The notes below the pieces were generated by a model. It worked only from the letters and a program-made list of their open reading frames with translations, did no database searches and was not told the origin of the DNA. A program made the position numbers and the translations under genes. 64,000 bases of DNA, from NCBI GenBank assembly GCA_958298945.1, contig OY282606.1, forward strand, positions 24,835,740-24,899,739, in the 5' to 3' direction. Positions 12,217-25,349 of this stretch are shown one piece after another (positions within the stretch are counted from its first letter, which is position 1; every line of letters begins with the position of its first letter). Source of the stretch: Atherix ibis. Taxonomy: Eukaryota > Arthropoda > Insecta > Diptera > Athericidae.

Positions 12217-13032
12217 TTGTTGATTGCCAAAGCAACTCGTTCCCGCTCTAATACAGTGCATATGACCGAGAATATTGCCGTCGATGCTGAAAATGTCCGT
12301 GATCATCCATCAACATCAACTCGTCACCGTTCTCAGGAATTGAACATTTCTCGCACTTCTCTGTTGAGAATTTTGCACAAAGACCTCGGTCTGAAAGCCT
12401 ACAAAGTTCAATTAGTCCAACAACTAAAGCCGCATGACCATCCGATGTGTTTTCAGTTTGTCCAATGGGCTCTAAATCAATTAGCCGCAGATGAGCATTA
12501 TTACCGAAAACTTTTTTTTTGTTCAACAAACAAAATTATCGCATCTGGGGCTCAGAAAATCCATACGTCACCATGAAAAAGCCGATGCATCCACAACGAG
12601 TCACGGTTTGGTGGGGGTTTTGGACTGGAGGCATAATTTGCCCGTTTTTCTTCGAAAACGATGAAGAAGCCGCCTTTACGGTCAATGGTGAGCGTTACCG
12701 TGGCATGCTTAACGAATTTTTGTTTCCAAAAGTTGAAGTGATTGCCATGGACGACATTTGGTTTCAACAGGACGGGGCCACTTGCCACACAGCCAATGTA
12801 ACAATCCAACTTTTGGGCACTGCTTTCGAAAACCGAATAATCAGCCGAAATTCTGATGACTATTGACCACCTCGGAGCTGTGATTTGAGCCTGTGGATTA
12901 TTTCCTGTGGGGAGCCGTTAAGGATAAATGTTACGCAAGCCATCCAGAGACAATTGAGGCCTTGAAACACGAAATCAAAGTTGCCATTGAAGAGATACAG
13001 GCCCAGATAATCGAAAATGTACTAAAAAATTG
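12217..13032 (+). pseudogene. Tc1/mariner transposase, D-to-D spacing about 41, frameshifted
   Basis: This is the best-preserved member of the oldest transposon layer. An HTH region (LNISRTSLLRILHKDLGLKAYKVQLVQQL) leads into a second frame with NKQNYRIWGSENPYVTM, VTVWWGFWTGGIICPFFFEND and DDIWFQQDGATCHTANV. After a stop it continues as PPRSCDLS and KCYASHPETIEALKHEIKVAIEEIQAQIIENVLKN. Counting from the aspartate of QQDGA to that of the expected PLDYFLW gives about 41 intervening residues. The SDEAHFHLGGYV block with the first aspartate is lost at the frameshift near 12520. I do not assign a named subfamily. It cannot make an active enzyme. Confidence 0.85.
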
Positions 13033-13079
13033 ATACTTTTTAAAATGCAACTTTATATAAGTATTATTATAATGACATA

Positions 13080-16000
13080 AATTTTTATCGAAATCTGAAT
13101 CGCATCGGATCGAACATTTTAGACACTAATAACACTGCTGTTATACGACCAACTTCATCAACGAATTTTAATGGAAAAAGAGATTCCTATCATTTCCCTT
13201 CCCTCTTATTCACCTGATCTACAATAAATAACGAAATAAATTTAATAATAATCGATTTTTGAAATTCAATTTAATTTATAACAACAACAAAAAATAAAGA
13301 AAATTAAAAATTTTATATAAAACCCACATTTTTCTAGTGAAACGCGAATATTTTACACAATATAAAACTTCAATTGGATTTAAAAAAAAGACCGGCAATC
13401 ATCATAATTGAGTGGATGCACTCGTGCCTTTGCAATTGCCGCATATGACATACTCGCATAATAATTCTAATGAAGCTCAAAAAGCCTCCGAATGTCCAAA
13501 GTTGTTGTAAAATAAACTGCCATTAACCGAGAGATGTACGAACCTCAACAAGCCGATGCAGCTGAGAGCCTATGGCCGGTTGGCATTTATCCACTTTTGC
13601 ACAGACCATCCATCTGGGAATGGGCATATAATATCTTCGAGAAACATTCATCATTTTCTGTTTTTTTTTTTTTGCTGTGAATCGAGCCAATAAATTATGA
13701 AATTAAAAAATCATAGAAAATTTAGCAACACATAAAGCATTTGATATGACAGGAAAATTGGTCGAGTTGTTTTGCCGGGTTAAGCATGTTACGTACTTCG
13801 TCGTATGCATTTTTAGGGTTTATGGGAAAAATATTGTGAGATTCTGTGAATATCGATCTACTCATTGACGAATACAGTTAAAAGGATACTCAGATAGGAA
13901 CATTCCCTCGATAGGATTTCACACCAATTTTTATTCAATATACAAGAACTCATAAAAGCCCATTTATCCCAATCGGGAACCATTCCAGATGAACAGGTAG
14001 ATCGAACGAGACTCGATCGAGAGCTGACTCAAATTGACTCTATCCACATCCGTAACGAGTATAAATGTCAAGTAGAATATTATTGATGGTAACGATGCGA
14101 CCAAATGCACAACGACGAATACAAAAAGTCGAGTCAATATAATTGAAGCTGCCCCATTTGTAATCTTAAATTTTTCCTTATATTTTAGATGATCTTCTTA
14201 TATGACATAAGCACGTATACGTACACAAACGTCCGATCAATTTTCCAATTTAGCAATTTACCTTTCATTTATAAAAAAATTTCTCCACCAAAATAAATAA
14301 AAACATCAGGAAAATTATTTAAAAAAATACCTTCTTTTATATAAGGTAAGAAGAGAATATTGTCTTCAGCAAACGAAGGTAATTTTCCAATTGCCTAATT
14401 TAAAATTTTTTTTTATATATAAAACTTTCTCCGTTATGAATTTAATAAAAAATTTTTAAACTTTTTTGAATATTATCAGAAAAAAATTTTTACTTAAAAA
14501 AATATTGGAAAATTTTAAGTATTTTTTTTTGATTTTTTACAAGGTTAACATTAGCTAAATCCAAGGAAATTCCTGATAAATCTCATTAAAAATTGATAAG
14601 TCTCGATAAAAATTATCGAAAATATTTCATTTTTCTAGGAAATAGTTTGCAAACATTTTCTAAAACTGAAACTGTGCTAACAAAATGCAATCGGTTTTCA
14701 TATTAAGCATCTTATAGCATCTTAAAGGAGATACCATTGGAAGGTGATATTCATTCAATATCAAGAATACAACTATACCAGCTTAATCTTAATTTCGAAA
14801 TTTCTCACGAGAGATTTGATCGTCTAGACGATCTATAACAACTTCTTATGATAAAAAGCAACTCTATTTGGTCTGATTACTAATGTTCTTGATTTTTTTT
14901 TTCATTTTGCAACGATTTTCCCCCTTCTCATTGGAAGAAGATCCTACACGTTCACTATCGATTAAGCACCATGAACAATCCTTAAAAAAAATCATATTCT
15001 CAAAAGATGGTTATTCTTTTGTCTACCATCTTATTTTTTAAGAATGAAATTTTCTTCATCAACTTATTTATTCGGTGTGGTGTTAAAGAGAAGAACTAAA
15101 TAAATAAAAAATAAAAATTAGCACCCACACAATCTCGATAATATGTACTATAGTCGATACAACCAGAATCTGATATCATTTGTTGGTGTGTCGTCATTGT
15201 AGCATTGATTTTGATATTATTATTGTTTTCGACAGGGTTTTGTGAAGTACGCCGCATCTTTAAAGTCCACTAATTATATGGTGCGGCTGAGATGCCCAGA
15301 AAGTCATCATCGCACACAAGTCTGACCTGCATCACTCCCTTACGAAAACCGACAACTAGTCCCTTCGGTAAGACGAAAAACTCTCTTGAACCTAAATAGC
15401 GCCGCCAATCTACTGACTTGACCATTGACCATTGAACGGCCGGACTCTTCATAATCATTCATTAATTTTTGTACTTTAACAATATTTCGATTCTCCCATA
15501 AGCGGACCAGCTTCTCAGAGGTACAAGCACTTGCCACAAAATATTCAAAGATTCGCTTTCAATGTTTCCAAAAAAATACTACCGGACGACTCTATCTAGC
15601 CAAACGATGAATTAAACATTTTCCAATCATAAAAGATTTATCCGAAGTAGTGACCACAGTCGATTTAAGAGCCGAAAGTCTTCGATGGTACCGCTGATCG
15701 AATCATCTTTATATTAACCAGAGACGCCCGCAATATAAGTAATCGGATTTTTGGTTTCTTAAAGTCTGCCGATTTTCATTTCTCTCACATTTAATTATTC
15801 CAAAAACAATCTTCCCAGCATATTTCTACGAGTAGTGCCCGTCCATTTTGGTTATTTTAGGTCTTCACCTCAAAAGCTATCGATCGCTTCTACTCCCTTT
15901 CCTACAAATTCGTATACCTTCCGTTTTGATCATTTCGATTTGGTTCATATTAAAATTGCATTCAAATGGAATATTTTTCATTTAGTTTCCATATTGCTAA

Positions 16001-16265
16001 TGTCATTAGCACACAAATCAAAGTGAAATTAATTCCTAACTGTTCACAAAGCTAACTCAGGAAGAAACGAATTCGATATTCGCGGTAGTCGTAATTGAGC
16101 TTTTCCTCGCTTGACTTAATTGGAATTTGGTAAAACCTAAACAAATTCATAACGTTTTTTTTAAAAGTATTTTTATTAATAATTTTATGATTTAACAGTA
16201 AGGATATGCTTTCCTTTTAGGTGATTCTAAATCCTTGAATTCTGATCAAAATGTTCACAGTTTTA
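13080..16265. other. Spacer, no gene recognised
   Basis: AT-rich with no recognisable gene. Two overlapping minus-strand open frames at 15270-15537 are somewhat less AT-rich (SGRSMVNGQVSRLA; VVGFRKGVMQVRLVCDDD), but I cannot connect them to a family or to splice sites. Confidence 0.4.
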
Positions 16266-16269
16266 TCTT

Positions 16270-16900
16270 ATCTTCTTCAGGACAGCGGATACTCTACAAG
16301 TGACTATGGAGAAGCCAGTGTAAAAGTTACTGTCTTCAGACATTTGAGTCTGAAGGTGTCATTGGGCCGTAATTTTTTTTTTAGCCTAAAAACTTGAATA
16401 ATTTAATCCGGAAAATATTTGATGGCTACAAGAACCACACAATACGAATTCATTGAGAAAAAAGGCTCCAAGGTAAGTGCCATAAGCCACACAATTTCTG
16501 CTTTATTGAGCGAAAAGTTCCCAGGATATGTTTTCTCGAGATTTGGCGATGTCAATTGGCCTCGAAGATCTTCCGATTTATTACTATTGGACTATTTCTT
16601 ATGGGGATATAGAAAATTGCATTTATGCAGACTAGTCTCAGTAAAATCTGAGCATTTTGAAATACAACAGCCGCCAAATAATGGCGAAATAACAGCCAGA
16701 AATATATGAAAGCTCTTCAGAAGTCATCTCAAAAAGATTATATTTAATGCATAACTGGAAAATGCCAAAGTCAGTAGCGTGCTAAACTACCATCCAAGGG
16801 GTTTTGGGTCCATATCTCACTGAGGCTTGGTCCTAAGTTCATTTCGCAAAAAAAAACCACTTTTCTTTCCTTTCTACTCTAATTTAGCTTATCCCACATT
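16270..16900 (+). mobile_element. Old Tc1/mariner relic (relic 3)
   Basis: Landmarks in family order: ACAAGTGACTATGGAGAAGC near 16298, SHTISALLSEKFPGYVFSRFGDVNWPRRSSDLLLLDYFLWGYR at about 16480-16614, then decayed AT-rich tail. This is the most readable copy of the catalytic end of the relic family. Confidence 0.75.
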
Positions 16901-17505
16901 ATCCTTTATCACCAAAATGGCGTTTAGTGTCATGACGCTCAGAATAATACATTTCAGTATTAATGTTACTTGAAATGATAAAAATCAAGCAATCGGTACC
17001 TTCGAAACCACTAATTGGATAATCCTCTATAAATAGTCCTTGACTGCCTTGCTACTCCTGCGATTAGTTTCCGCTTTTTTCTATTCTTTTAGATTATTTT
17101 TAATCCTCCAAAACTTAATCAATTTAAAATTACATCAATAATTCTGAACTGGAATACGTTCATAGTCTGATTACTCTTCTCAAACTTAATTATTTCTTTA
17201 TAAACTCGTTGACGACAACGAGTAATAGAGTCTGCAAGAATAACTATGAATATGAATTATTGCCGAAAATCCATTTTGAATGAAAAATTAAAATAGAAAT
17301 TGAAGATTTAGATGGAAAAAAAAAAATAATAGTCAATATTAAATATGTGAAAGAGAACTCAACTTTGAGATCATTAAGGTAGGCAGTGTAGGTAAAAAAA
17401 AAAAAGTAGAAAAGTAGAAAAAACTCCGAAAAAGAACCTGAACTCTATTCAGAAGTAGAGTAGGTCCACTACTAATTGATTTTAAGCAATCGAATCTACG
17501 AGTAA

Positions 17506-17763
17506 TTATTGAATGGTAGAGGCTGGTCGTTGTGTTGGCATGGCGCCACTTTCGGCATCGGCATAAAGAGTCCCATCATTGTCGACAATGATGTCCAAAG
17601 AGTACAGACTAGCGATCGGGACTCCAGAGGCTAAGGAAACGACGACGGCCTTCCCGTTTGTCCATAATCCAATTCTCCAATATTCCCATACATTTGCCTT
17701 GTAGACGGGTTCTCTGCTGCAGACTAGCCGTGACCCAACAACATCTCCTTTGATGTTGTTGGC
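17506..17763 (-). CDS. Unidentified coding-like segment, 85 codons, no start
   Basis: The minus strand from 17763 reads 85 sense codons to a TAA at 17506-17508. Composition is balanced and looks protein-like, unlike the surrounding AT-rich DNA. The translation begins ANNIKGDVVGSRLVCSREP. Further on it contains VWEYWRIGLWTNGKAVVVSL, then YSLDIIVDNDGTLYADAE, ending near MPTQRPASTIQ. An in-frame TAA lies directly upstream (17764-17766) and no convincing acceptor was found, so it may be a last exon with a weak splice site, a processed or transposed fragment, or a gene remnant. I do not recognise the family and assign no function. Confidence 0.4.
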   Translation of the reverse strand, partial: ANNIKGDVVGSRLVCSREPVYKANVWEYWRIGLWTNGKAVVVSLASGVPIASLYSLDIIVDNDGTLYADAESGAMPTQRPASTIQ

Positions 17764-18389
17764 TTAACGCATTTCGAAACAGACTCTGTAATTACGATGA
17801 CGTTATGCTTTTCAAAAAGTGTATTTTTCCTATTAGGTGTTTCATCCTTCAACTTGATTCAGTTCTGTTCGGTTCACCTTTTCAACTCTGTACTCGTTCG
17901 GACACAGTCTGCAACTTGAACTGTTTTGAAGAAAAAAAGATACAATTCCCACTCTTCTTTCCCAAATCTCACCATTCATTGGTGTTTTATTTAGAGAACG
18001 AACAGGTGTCAAAAAATATTACTTAGAAAAAGTTAACTAGTTTTTCATTCAATATTTGGAAAAATTTTAGCACTAGTAGTCGTTAGAGTACTTTGCCAAA
18101 CTACAAATAATCTCAATGATGATAATTTATGAAAGAGAAAGTCTTTGAATTTTTTTTTTGATTATAAAAAAAACCCTTACTCTTTATGGATAAATTTTTA
18201 TCCACTACATGGTTTCTAAATTACAACATTTTTATTTAATAACTATTTAATAAATAATTTATTCAATATAAAATTTACTTAGTTTATAATTTGTCATTTT
18301 ATAAAAAATTATGAAAATTTTCTACAAAATTTTGTTACTCTGAGAAGTAGGCCTTTTTTCGAGGAATTTTAATTTTTAAGCAAAAATTG

Positions 18390-18762
18390 TCTCTGATAAC
18401 AAATTTCATAAAAAGATTAAATAGAAGTGAAATATCTGCTTTGCATTTTATTCTAAAGATATTATTTGAAAACGAAGAATAAGAGACCGGTACCATCGAT
18501 TCTGAGCACTTTCATCGTATGATAACCCACATTTTTGGTCTGATCTTGACCATTTTAGTCCGGATCTTCTGTTATTTTAATGAGATAGTACCACAAGCCA
18601 TACGACAGGATAATTTTTTTGCGTTATTGAGCAAAAAAGTCCCCGAACCTTTATGATCGTTCGATTTGACGTCGTTGGACATTTTCTTATAAACTATTAT
18701 TGAAAATTTACAGTTTTAAAAAATCAAAAGCTGTCAAATAAATAATGAAAAAGTTATTTAAA
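18390..18762 (+). mobile_element. Old Tc1/mariner relic (relic 4)
   Basis: It matches relics 2, 7 and 9 at TACCATCGATTCTGAGCAC, GTACCACAAGCCATAC and CGATTTGACGTCGTTGGAC (ancestral RSCDLTPLD). Its AT-rich 3' part continues directly into the tandem repeat at 18763-19609. Confidence 0.6.
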
Positions 18763-19609
18763 GCTTAATTGCACAAAAAAAACTTTCATAAAAAAATTTT
18801 CGAAACAATTTTCGTAGATTTTTTAAGACCATTCTGCTCCTGATACACTAGCAGCTCGCTTAACAATATTCACCATGATTAATCAGGACTTTTTGTTATA
18901 AAACTATGCAAAAATATTATTTGCATAAAAAAATCTCGAAAATTAAAGTATTAAAAAATCAGCAGCCATCAAATAAATACTGAAAAAGTCATTAAAACAT
19001 GTATTAAAACAATCGAATCCTGTAAGAAGTCTTGCAGCTCTAGATCTTGCCATTATGCATAAAAAATAACATAAAATCTGAATTTTAAAATAAGTTTATT
19101 TAACTGTACTTTCTAAAGCTTAATTGTACAAAAAAAATAATTTTATGTAAGTTTCATTAAAGTTTTTTCAAAACATTGTTCTTTGATTTCTTAAAACTAT
19201 TCTGCTCCTGTTCCAATTTTCACGATTAATCGGGACTTTTTCTTATAAAACCATGCAAAAAAATTATTTGGATAGAAAAATCTTAAAAATTTACAGCATT
19301 AAAAAATCAACGTCCATCAAATAAAAAAGGAAAAAGTCATTAAAAATTATATTAAAACAATCGAATCCTTTAAGAAGTCTTGCAGTTTTAGATTTAGCTA
19401 TTACGCATCAAAAATAACATAAAATCTGAATTTAAAAAATTAGCTAATTTAACTGTACTTTTTTTAAAGCTTAATTGCACAAAAAAAATCGTATTTTGTG
19501 TACGTTTCATAAAAGTTTTTTTTGAAACAATTTTCTTCGATTTTTTTAAACCATTTTGCTCCTGATACACTAGCAGCTCGCTTAACAATTTTCACCATGA
19601 TTAATCAGG
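18763..19609 (+). repeat. Tandem repeat of relic 3' tail (about 350 bp, 2.4 copies)
   Basis: Units begin GCTTAATTGCACAAAAAAAA at 18763, 19119 and 19469 (spacings 356 and 350 bp). Each carries CTGCTCCTGATACACTAGCA (shortened in the second unit) and a terminal ATTAATC block. The third unit stops at about 19609. Confidence 0.8.
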
Positions 19610-21094
19610 TTCGTTGCAGGTGAAACGATTTTATCAACACATTGAGTGTATCGATTGCTCAAATGAATAAAATCAACGAATACGTATACGTGAGCATTTT
19701 ACATACATATATCCAGGATGGATAAAAATTAATTGCATATTGAAATTTTTAATTACGCCAATCCAAAAGCAAAACGATCACTGACGTTGAGAATCACCTC
19801 TACCTTAATTTCTTCACGATCACGTTTCATATGAGATTGTACGGTTCAATATTTACCCTCTTGCATTGGTTTTTATTAAAATTTATATTTTTTATTTTTA
19901 TTTAAAAATCAATTTTCCAATTTTCTATCATTTAACCTTGATGCGTACTCAACATTTTATTCATAAACGCTCATCTGCTGATTCTTATCAAACATTGATT
20001 TTGTCCTTTTTTCCGTTTTTTTTCACATGTGAAAAAGCTACTCAGTAATAAGTTTTCATCATCAACACTCAATGTATCCGTATTTATACTAACATATTCA
20101 TACAAAAAACTTATTATCTCGATTACGAGTTGCGAGTGTTTTTTGTTTTTAATTTTTGTAAACGTTAAGAATTAGGAAAATTAAAATTTTATTAAACCAA
20201 AAAAAAAAAATTGTAATTGTTCAAAATGAAAGAAAAAAAATATCAAATTTGAAATAAATTCGCTGAAAACGTGATTTTCCAACCAAGATATCCTGGTGGA
20301 CTTGTATTGTTTGATATACAAAAGCTAAAAGGTATCCAAGAGCAAAAAAGAAAAGAAAAAGATTTTTTTTTGTGAATTTAGTAAGAACATAACACCAAAC
20401 AAGGTCGAAAGTATTCTGTGATCAAAAATGATTGTCTTCAATATCATGACCCACCCGAATAAGCGGGTAAACAATTATTTTCCCCACCAACAGCAAGAAC
20501 AACAAAAAAAACTTATAAGAAAAAAAAGGAAGAAAGTTAAAAAAACTTTACTTGTCAGAATAGTAGAAGATGGGCTCTCTAGCTCTCTCGATTCGCGTGC
20601 GTCCGCGCGCTCGTGTTCATGTGCACACCTCATCATGCCCCATCATGTGGTCAGTACTTAAGGAATTACTGCACTAACTGCACTCCATGACGCACTTCCA
20701 CGCGATCCCCTATCTTTCACTCTTAAATTATTAAATAAAAACCAACTCTCGATAATACACATTTCATGATTATAATATTTTGAAGTTATTAGAGTTTGCC
20801 TGAGGGCATAGCTGATCCGTCGTTGTTAATCAACTACAAGAATTTTAATATAAAAGCAATTTTTTTCGAAATTTTTTTTCACTTCCACTAAATTTGGCTT
20901 TTTATTTTTTACTTTTTTTTTCAAAAACATCTTCTTTAATCGTGTCTGTCTAAATTTTTTTTAATTTGTTTATTCTTATTACTATCGCGAGTATGTTTAT
21001 TGTTTTTTATTGTCTATTAATTTTAGCCTATTTTTTACTTATTAGTATTTTTATTGATAGTACAGCATAGATTTTTAGGGATCTTTAAGTTTTA
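19610..21094. other. Spacer with a short GC-rich island
   Basis: No gene is recognised. A GC-rich stretch at about 20565-20720 contains GCTCTCTAGCTCTCTCGATT and CpG-rich sequence and may be regulatory, but nothing ties it to a gene. Confidence 0.4.
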
Positions 21095-21270
21095 CGAGGT
21101 GCAGCAGAGAAGTGACATCACTTAGTTAGTACCTTCTAGACGTGCAATATAACTCGTGTGGTAAAATCGCGACCCTATAAAGCGTGGTGGAACAGCGAAA
21201 TTTGGTGTATCGGTGTGCCGTCAAATTTTGTGTTAACCTTGAAAAATCTACAAGTTTGACTTAGGAAATT
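21095..21270 (+). mobile_element. Solo 5' end of the array-lineage mariner
   Basis: Begins after TA (21093-21094) with CGAGGTGCAGCAGAGAAGTG. ACCCTATAAAGCGTGGTGGA then matches the reverse complement of the 27-30 kb units, followed by a transposase N-terminus (EQRNLVY..AVKFCVNLEKS) that decays after about 21270. Confidence 0.65.
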
Positions 21271-22075
21271 GTTATTATTATTGTTTGTAAGGTCCCTTAG
21301 ACGTGTGCCAGGGCCCACTTCAAGGCCATTTGCCGACTTACGTATGGGAAGCTATCTGAAAGAGACTTGTCCATGGTAAGTAGTACAGAATATTGAAAAT
21401 TTTGTTATATTTTGTGGAGCAGATTAGTGTGTTTAAATAGGGGACTATGGAATGGGGTTGTTGGGTCCAGGAGCTCAACAATGGGATGAATCTGCTCGCG
21501 AAGTAATTCTTGATTATGTGGCTTTCATGTATTGTAGAATATGAATAATAGTAAAATGGGTGCCACAGGATTGTCATAAGGCACGATTGATGTTACCAAA
21601 AAGGAAGTTTTCTCCAATCCGGATTCTGAGGAGCTTTCGCGCCCAGAATTTCAGTATGGGTGTTGAATAGACTGGTTTATTGGTGGTTATCCAATAAGTC
21701 GCTATTGGTCCAATCATCTTTTCTGCTGATGTCTAATGGTGTTAGTTGCTATTCCGTTAGTAGGTGAGGCAGATTGGGAATGACTGTGATCACTGGTCAA
21801 TGGAGTGTTTCTCCCGGCATCCATTGCAACATGGCACTCCTATAGCTAAGTAGGCTATGACGAATTGCGCTAAGTACTGAGTCACTCGATGGGCCCCACT
21901 AATGGCTTTAAAGGCGCTAAAAATAATAGCGCTCCGTTAATTGGGAATATAAGGTGATGCAGCCAAAAAGTTCGACAACCGAAAAAGAGGTAGTATCGGT
22001 GTTCGCAGCGGCATCCGTGAACAACATTCGATACTCTTTTAATAAGTCCAACTGTTCAAGGAAAAGTTTGCTATA

Positions 22076-22740
22076 CGAGGTCTGTTCAAAAAGTATCGCG
22101 AATTTTGAATTTCCGCGGGTTACGTTTATTCGATTTTCGACTTTTTGTGGCGTTATGTTGGTACTCATGTCTCTCACTTATACTGACAAGTTCGGTAATT
22201 TTGAATGTTCAGTTAATTTTTGACAGCTGCTTCGCTTGCACGTGTCTTGGCTCTTCTTCGATTTTTGCCCGTTCCAAAAAATGGATTGAAAAATCTGTTT
22301 CGGGAACAGAAAAACTCACAGGGGGCCAGATCTGAGGAATACGGTGATTGCAGCATTATTAGTGCATTGTTTTTGGGCAAAAATTCACGCACAAGCAACG
22401 ATGCGTGAGCAAGGGCGTTATCATGATGCAAAAGCCAATTTTTATTTGATTGAGCTTTGGTTTCTACGTCATAATCATAAGCCAATAATTCGTCACCAGT
22501 TATGAACCTCAGCAGCAAAATTAGTTCGTCACGGACAGAGTCCAACAGCTCCTTAGCAATGTTATTGCCATGCTGTTTTTGGTCGAAAATGGGCAAAAAT
22601 CGAAGACGAGCCAAAACACGTGCAAGCAAAGCGGCTGTCAAAAATTAACTGAATATTCAAAATGGCCGAACTTGTCGGATATAAAAATCGAATATACGTA
22701 GCCCGCGGAAATTCAAAATACACGATACTTTTTGAACTCG
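22076..22740 (-). mobile_element. Fold-back mariner derivative with two 5' ends (copy B)
   Basis: Flanked by TA (22074-22075; 22741-22742). Both ends carry the 5' end of the cgaggtctgttc mariner in inverted orientation: 22076-22278 and about 22590-22740 are reverse complements apart from a short gap. The normal 3' end is missing. On the minus strand the frame runs LLDSVRDELILLLRFITGDE, KNWLLHHDNALAHASLL, PYSSDLAPCEFF and then TTCCCGAAAC joined to AGATTTTTCAATCCATT, which is antisense 5' leader. The copy at 53 kb has the same junction. The last catalytic aspartate is Glu here (APCE). Confidence 0.85.
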
Positions 22741-22989
22741 TATGTGGACGGATCAGTACTAGCCTTCTTAAACCTGTAAAGAGAAGCTGACACTTTCAAC
22801 TTTACTCCCAATCACGGTTTCCAATCTCGGTGTGTAAGGGTACTTTGGAAATCAACGTGGAGGGGGGGATTGGAGGAATTGCTTTCTAGATGAGATATTA
22901 ATAATGATGGCGCTGATGAATTTTATTTTTGAAGTTGGGGAGTTGATAATAATTTTGATTAAAGTGTGGAGGGAGTAATTTGGAAGGCA

Positions 22990-23595
22990 TAGTTTCTTGT
23001 AATTTAAATTTGGGCGGTTTTTTTTTTCGACCAGTTTCTTTGATTTAGGAAATGTTACAACGAGTCTACGGAGAGATTTCTTATAAAGTGAATTCGTTTT
23101 TCGGTGGACTAAGGCATTTTTGCAAGTCCAAAAACAGTTGGCAGATGAACCTTACAAAGAGAGACCTTCAACATCAAAAGCTGATGAAAAATGTAGAGCC
23201 TTTTAAGGACTCTTTTAAACCAGAACGTCTTCTTATAAAGAAGTCCTAGAAGAGCTTAGAAAATTTTTTATTCGTGTAACATCGGACATTACAGGCATTA
23301 CACGATCACACGGCCAACTCCATCAACAATTCTTGTTATTCTCCAGCCTTCTGGTCACCTAATTAACCCAAGATCAAAATACTCTTGAAAGAATGTCATC
23401 CATAGAAGTATAACCGACGATCTGAAGCCGATTCCAGTTGAAGCCTTATAACACCAGTACGAACTTGTAATAAAAATCAACACCGCCGGCAATGTAAAAA
23501 CTGCCCCAGAAAAAAGAGTATAACATTGACGCATAAAAATAAAATAAAATTGTTTAAAAAATAAAACTAAATCTCGTTACTTTTCTTACTTATTA
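22990..23595 (+). mobile_element. Decayed array-lineage mariner relic
   Basis: The plus strand retains MLQRVYGE, then RPSTSKADEK in a shifted frame, near 23052-23200. A late LKPIPVEAL stretch is at about 23420-23450, and the 3' end AAATCTCGTTACTTTT resembles the terminal repeat of the 27-30 kb element. Several stops and indels are present. Confidence 0.55.
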
Positions 23596-23599
23596 CTTG

Positions 23600-25345
23600 A
23601 TTTTTTTCCTTTTTATAAATCGATTTTTTGCTTTTAAAATTGTAAAAAAAGAAAACAGAGTTAGGGATTTTCCTAATTATGTATCGCTGACGATATTTCT
23701 AAAGTCAAAATTATTTAAAAATAATAATAAAAAAGAATATTTTCTTAAGGTAAGCAAAGAAATCTTCTCCACCTCTTCTCCGAAGACAATATCAATATTT
23801 CATATTTCCGATACGTTTTCAATTGGAAATTTCTTATATCATTTGAAGTAAATTAACGCAATCCAAATGCCGCCAATTGTCGGAGCCGAATTGATCTCGT
23901 GTCAAACGCCTATTTTTAGTATGACAGTGAGCTGTTATAATGGGGGTCCATCTCAAAATGAAATGAAATATTCTTAATGAAAATGTTTGAGGAGTTTTTA
24001 TGTTCTTTCAGAATTGATGTTTTTTCCTTCTTTAACAACAAAAAAAAAATCAATAAAAACGATGATAAAAAAGAAGAACTCATCATCGTAATAGTTGAAG
24101 TCAAACTATTCGAGGGTAAAAAAAAAATTTAACATGAACTAAGTTCTATAAGATGGAAGCACCCAAAAAAAAAAAACCTCATAAGCGGAAAAAGGTTACA
24201 AAAAAAAATGATTAAATCCAATTTTCTTAGTTAGACAAGAGAAGATTGAATGGAGATGTAGCTAAATTTGAAGAAGAAGAAAAAAACCAGGATATTATAG
24301 AATAATTATTGTAATTTTCCATAATTATCGGCTCAAATTGCCATTTCGGCATCGACAACTTTGAAGCCGGGGTTCTCTCCAGAAAGTAAACAAATGATTG
24401 CATTCGGACAATCGGGATACCTACTCACAAATGGTTGCATGTGTTGCCAGATTAGATGATTTGTTGAAATTGATTTTTGAATTCTCAATCATTTAATCGT
24501 CTCGCTAGTGGTGGTGGGTTGTGACTAGTATTATATTTGGACCTTGTTGTCTCATCAATGATTTCTTTTGATCTTCGTTCAGTACACACATTTTTTTATG
24601 GATAATAAATATTTGGAGAAAACTTCTATTTTCAAATTAATTAATTTTCCTCTAAATTTTATTCTAGTCAACATTTATAATTTAAAATTTTATAGTTTTT
24701 ATATTAATTTCCACTTAAGATACGAACGTAAGAAAAGGGCGACAACAGCAATTTCTTTAATTTAGTCTAGATCGAGTTAAAGTTTTTTTTTTAATTTGTT
24801 TTTCTTCAAATTTTTGGTACACCAACGCAAACCACTTATGCTCTAGAAAAGCATATAATATTAAGCGTGATATTTTATGAAATAATTTGTGGAAATTATA
24901 ATTTGCATTTATAGAAAATATTTTTCTGAGAAAAATTGACATTAACGGTCACTTCTTCTTCATTTCCAAAGAAAATATGGGCCAATGACATCTTCAAACC
25001 AAAATACACACCACACGATAACTTTACGTGGACACAATGTCTTCTCCACCATTCAAAGCCCCATTTGAGGTAATTTTGCTTATTGACCTTTACTGCTGAT
25101 GAAATTTATTACCTCTTAAAGAATGCCAGAATTTGACGAAATTGTTTACAATTTTTAATGGATCGTTTAGCAATTCGCAATCTAAAATGGTTAATTTATC
25201 AAAAACAACAAAAAAATAAGCTATAATTAATGATATATTTTTTTTTGTACTTTTCAAACTAAAAAATCGGATAATCCGTAGAAAACTTAATATCGATTCA
25301 AGGAAGTTGATATGAAATTAATTGGAAATCAATTTGTCACAATTT
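23600..25345. other. Spacer, no gene recognised
   Basis: AT-rich with long A and T runs. No coding support and no recognisable element. Confidence 0.45.
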
Positions 25346-25349
25346 TTTA

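Noticed and set aside
15270..15537. Minus-strand frames as a transposase or gene fragment
   Set aside because: Some protein-like words but no alignable motif and no catalytic residues that I can place.
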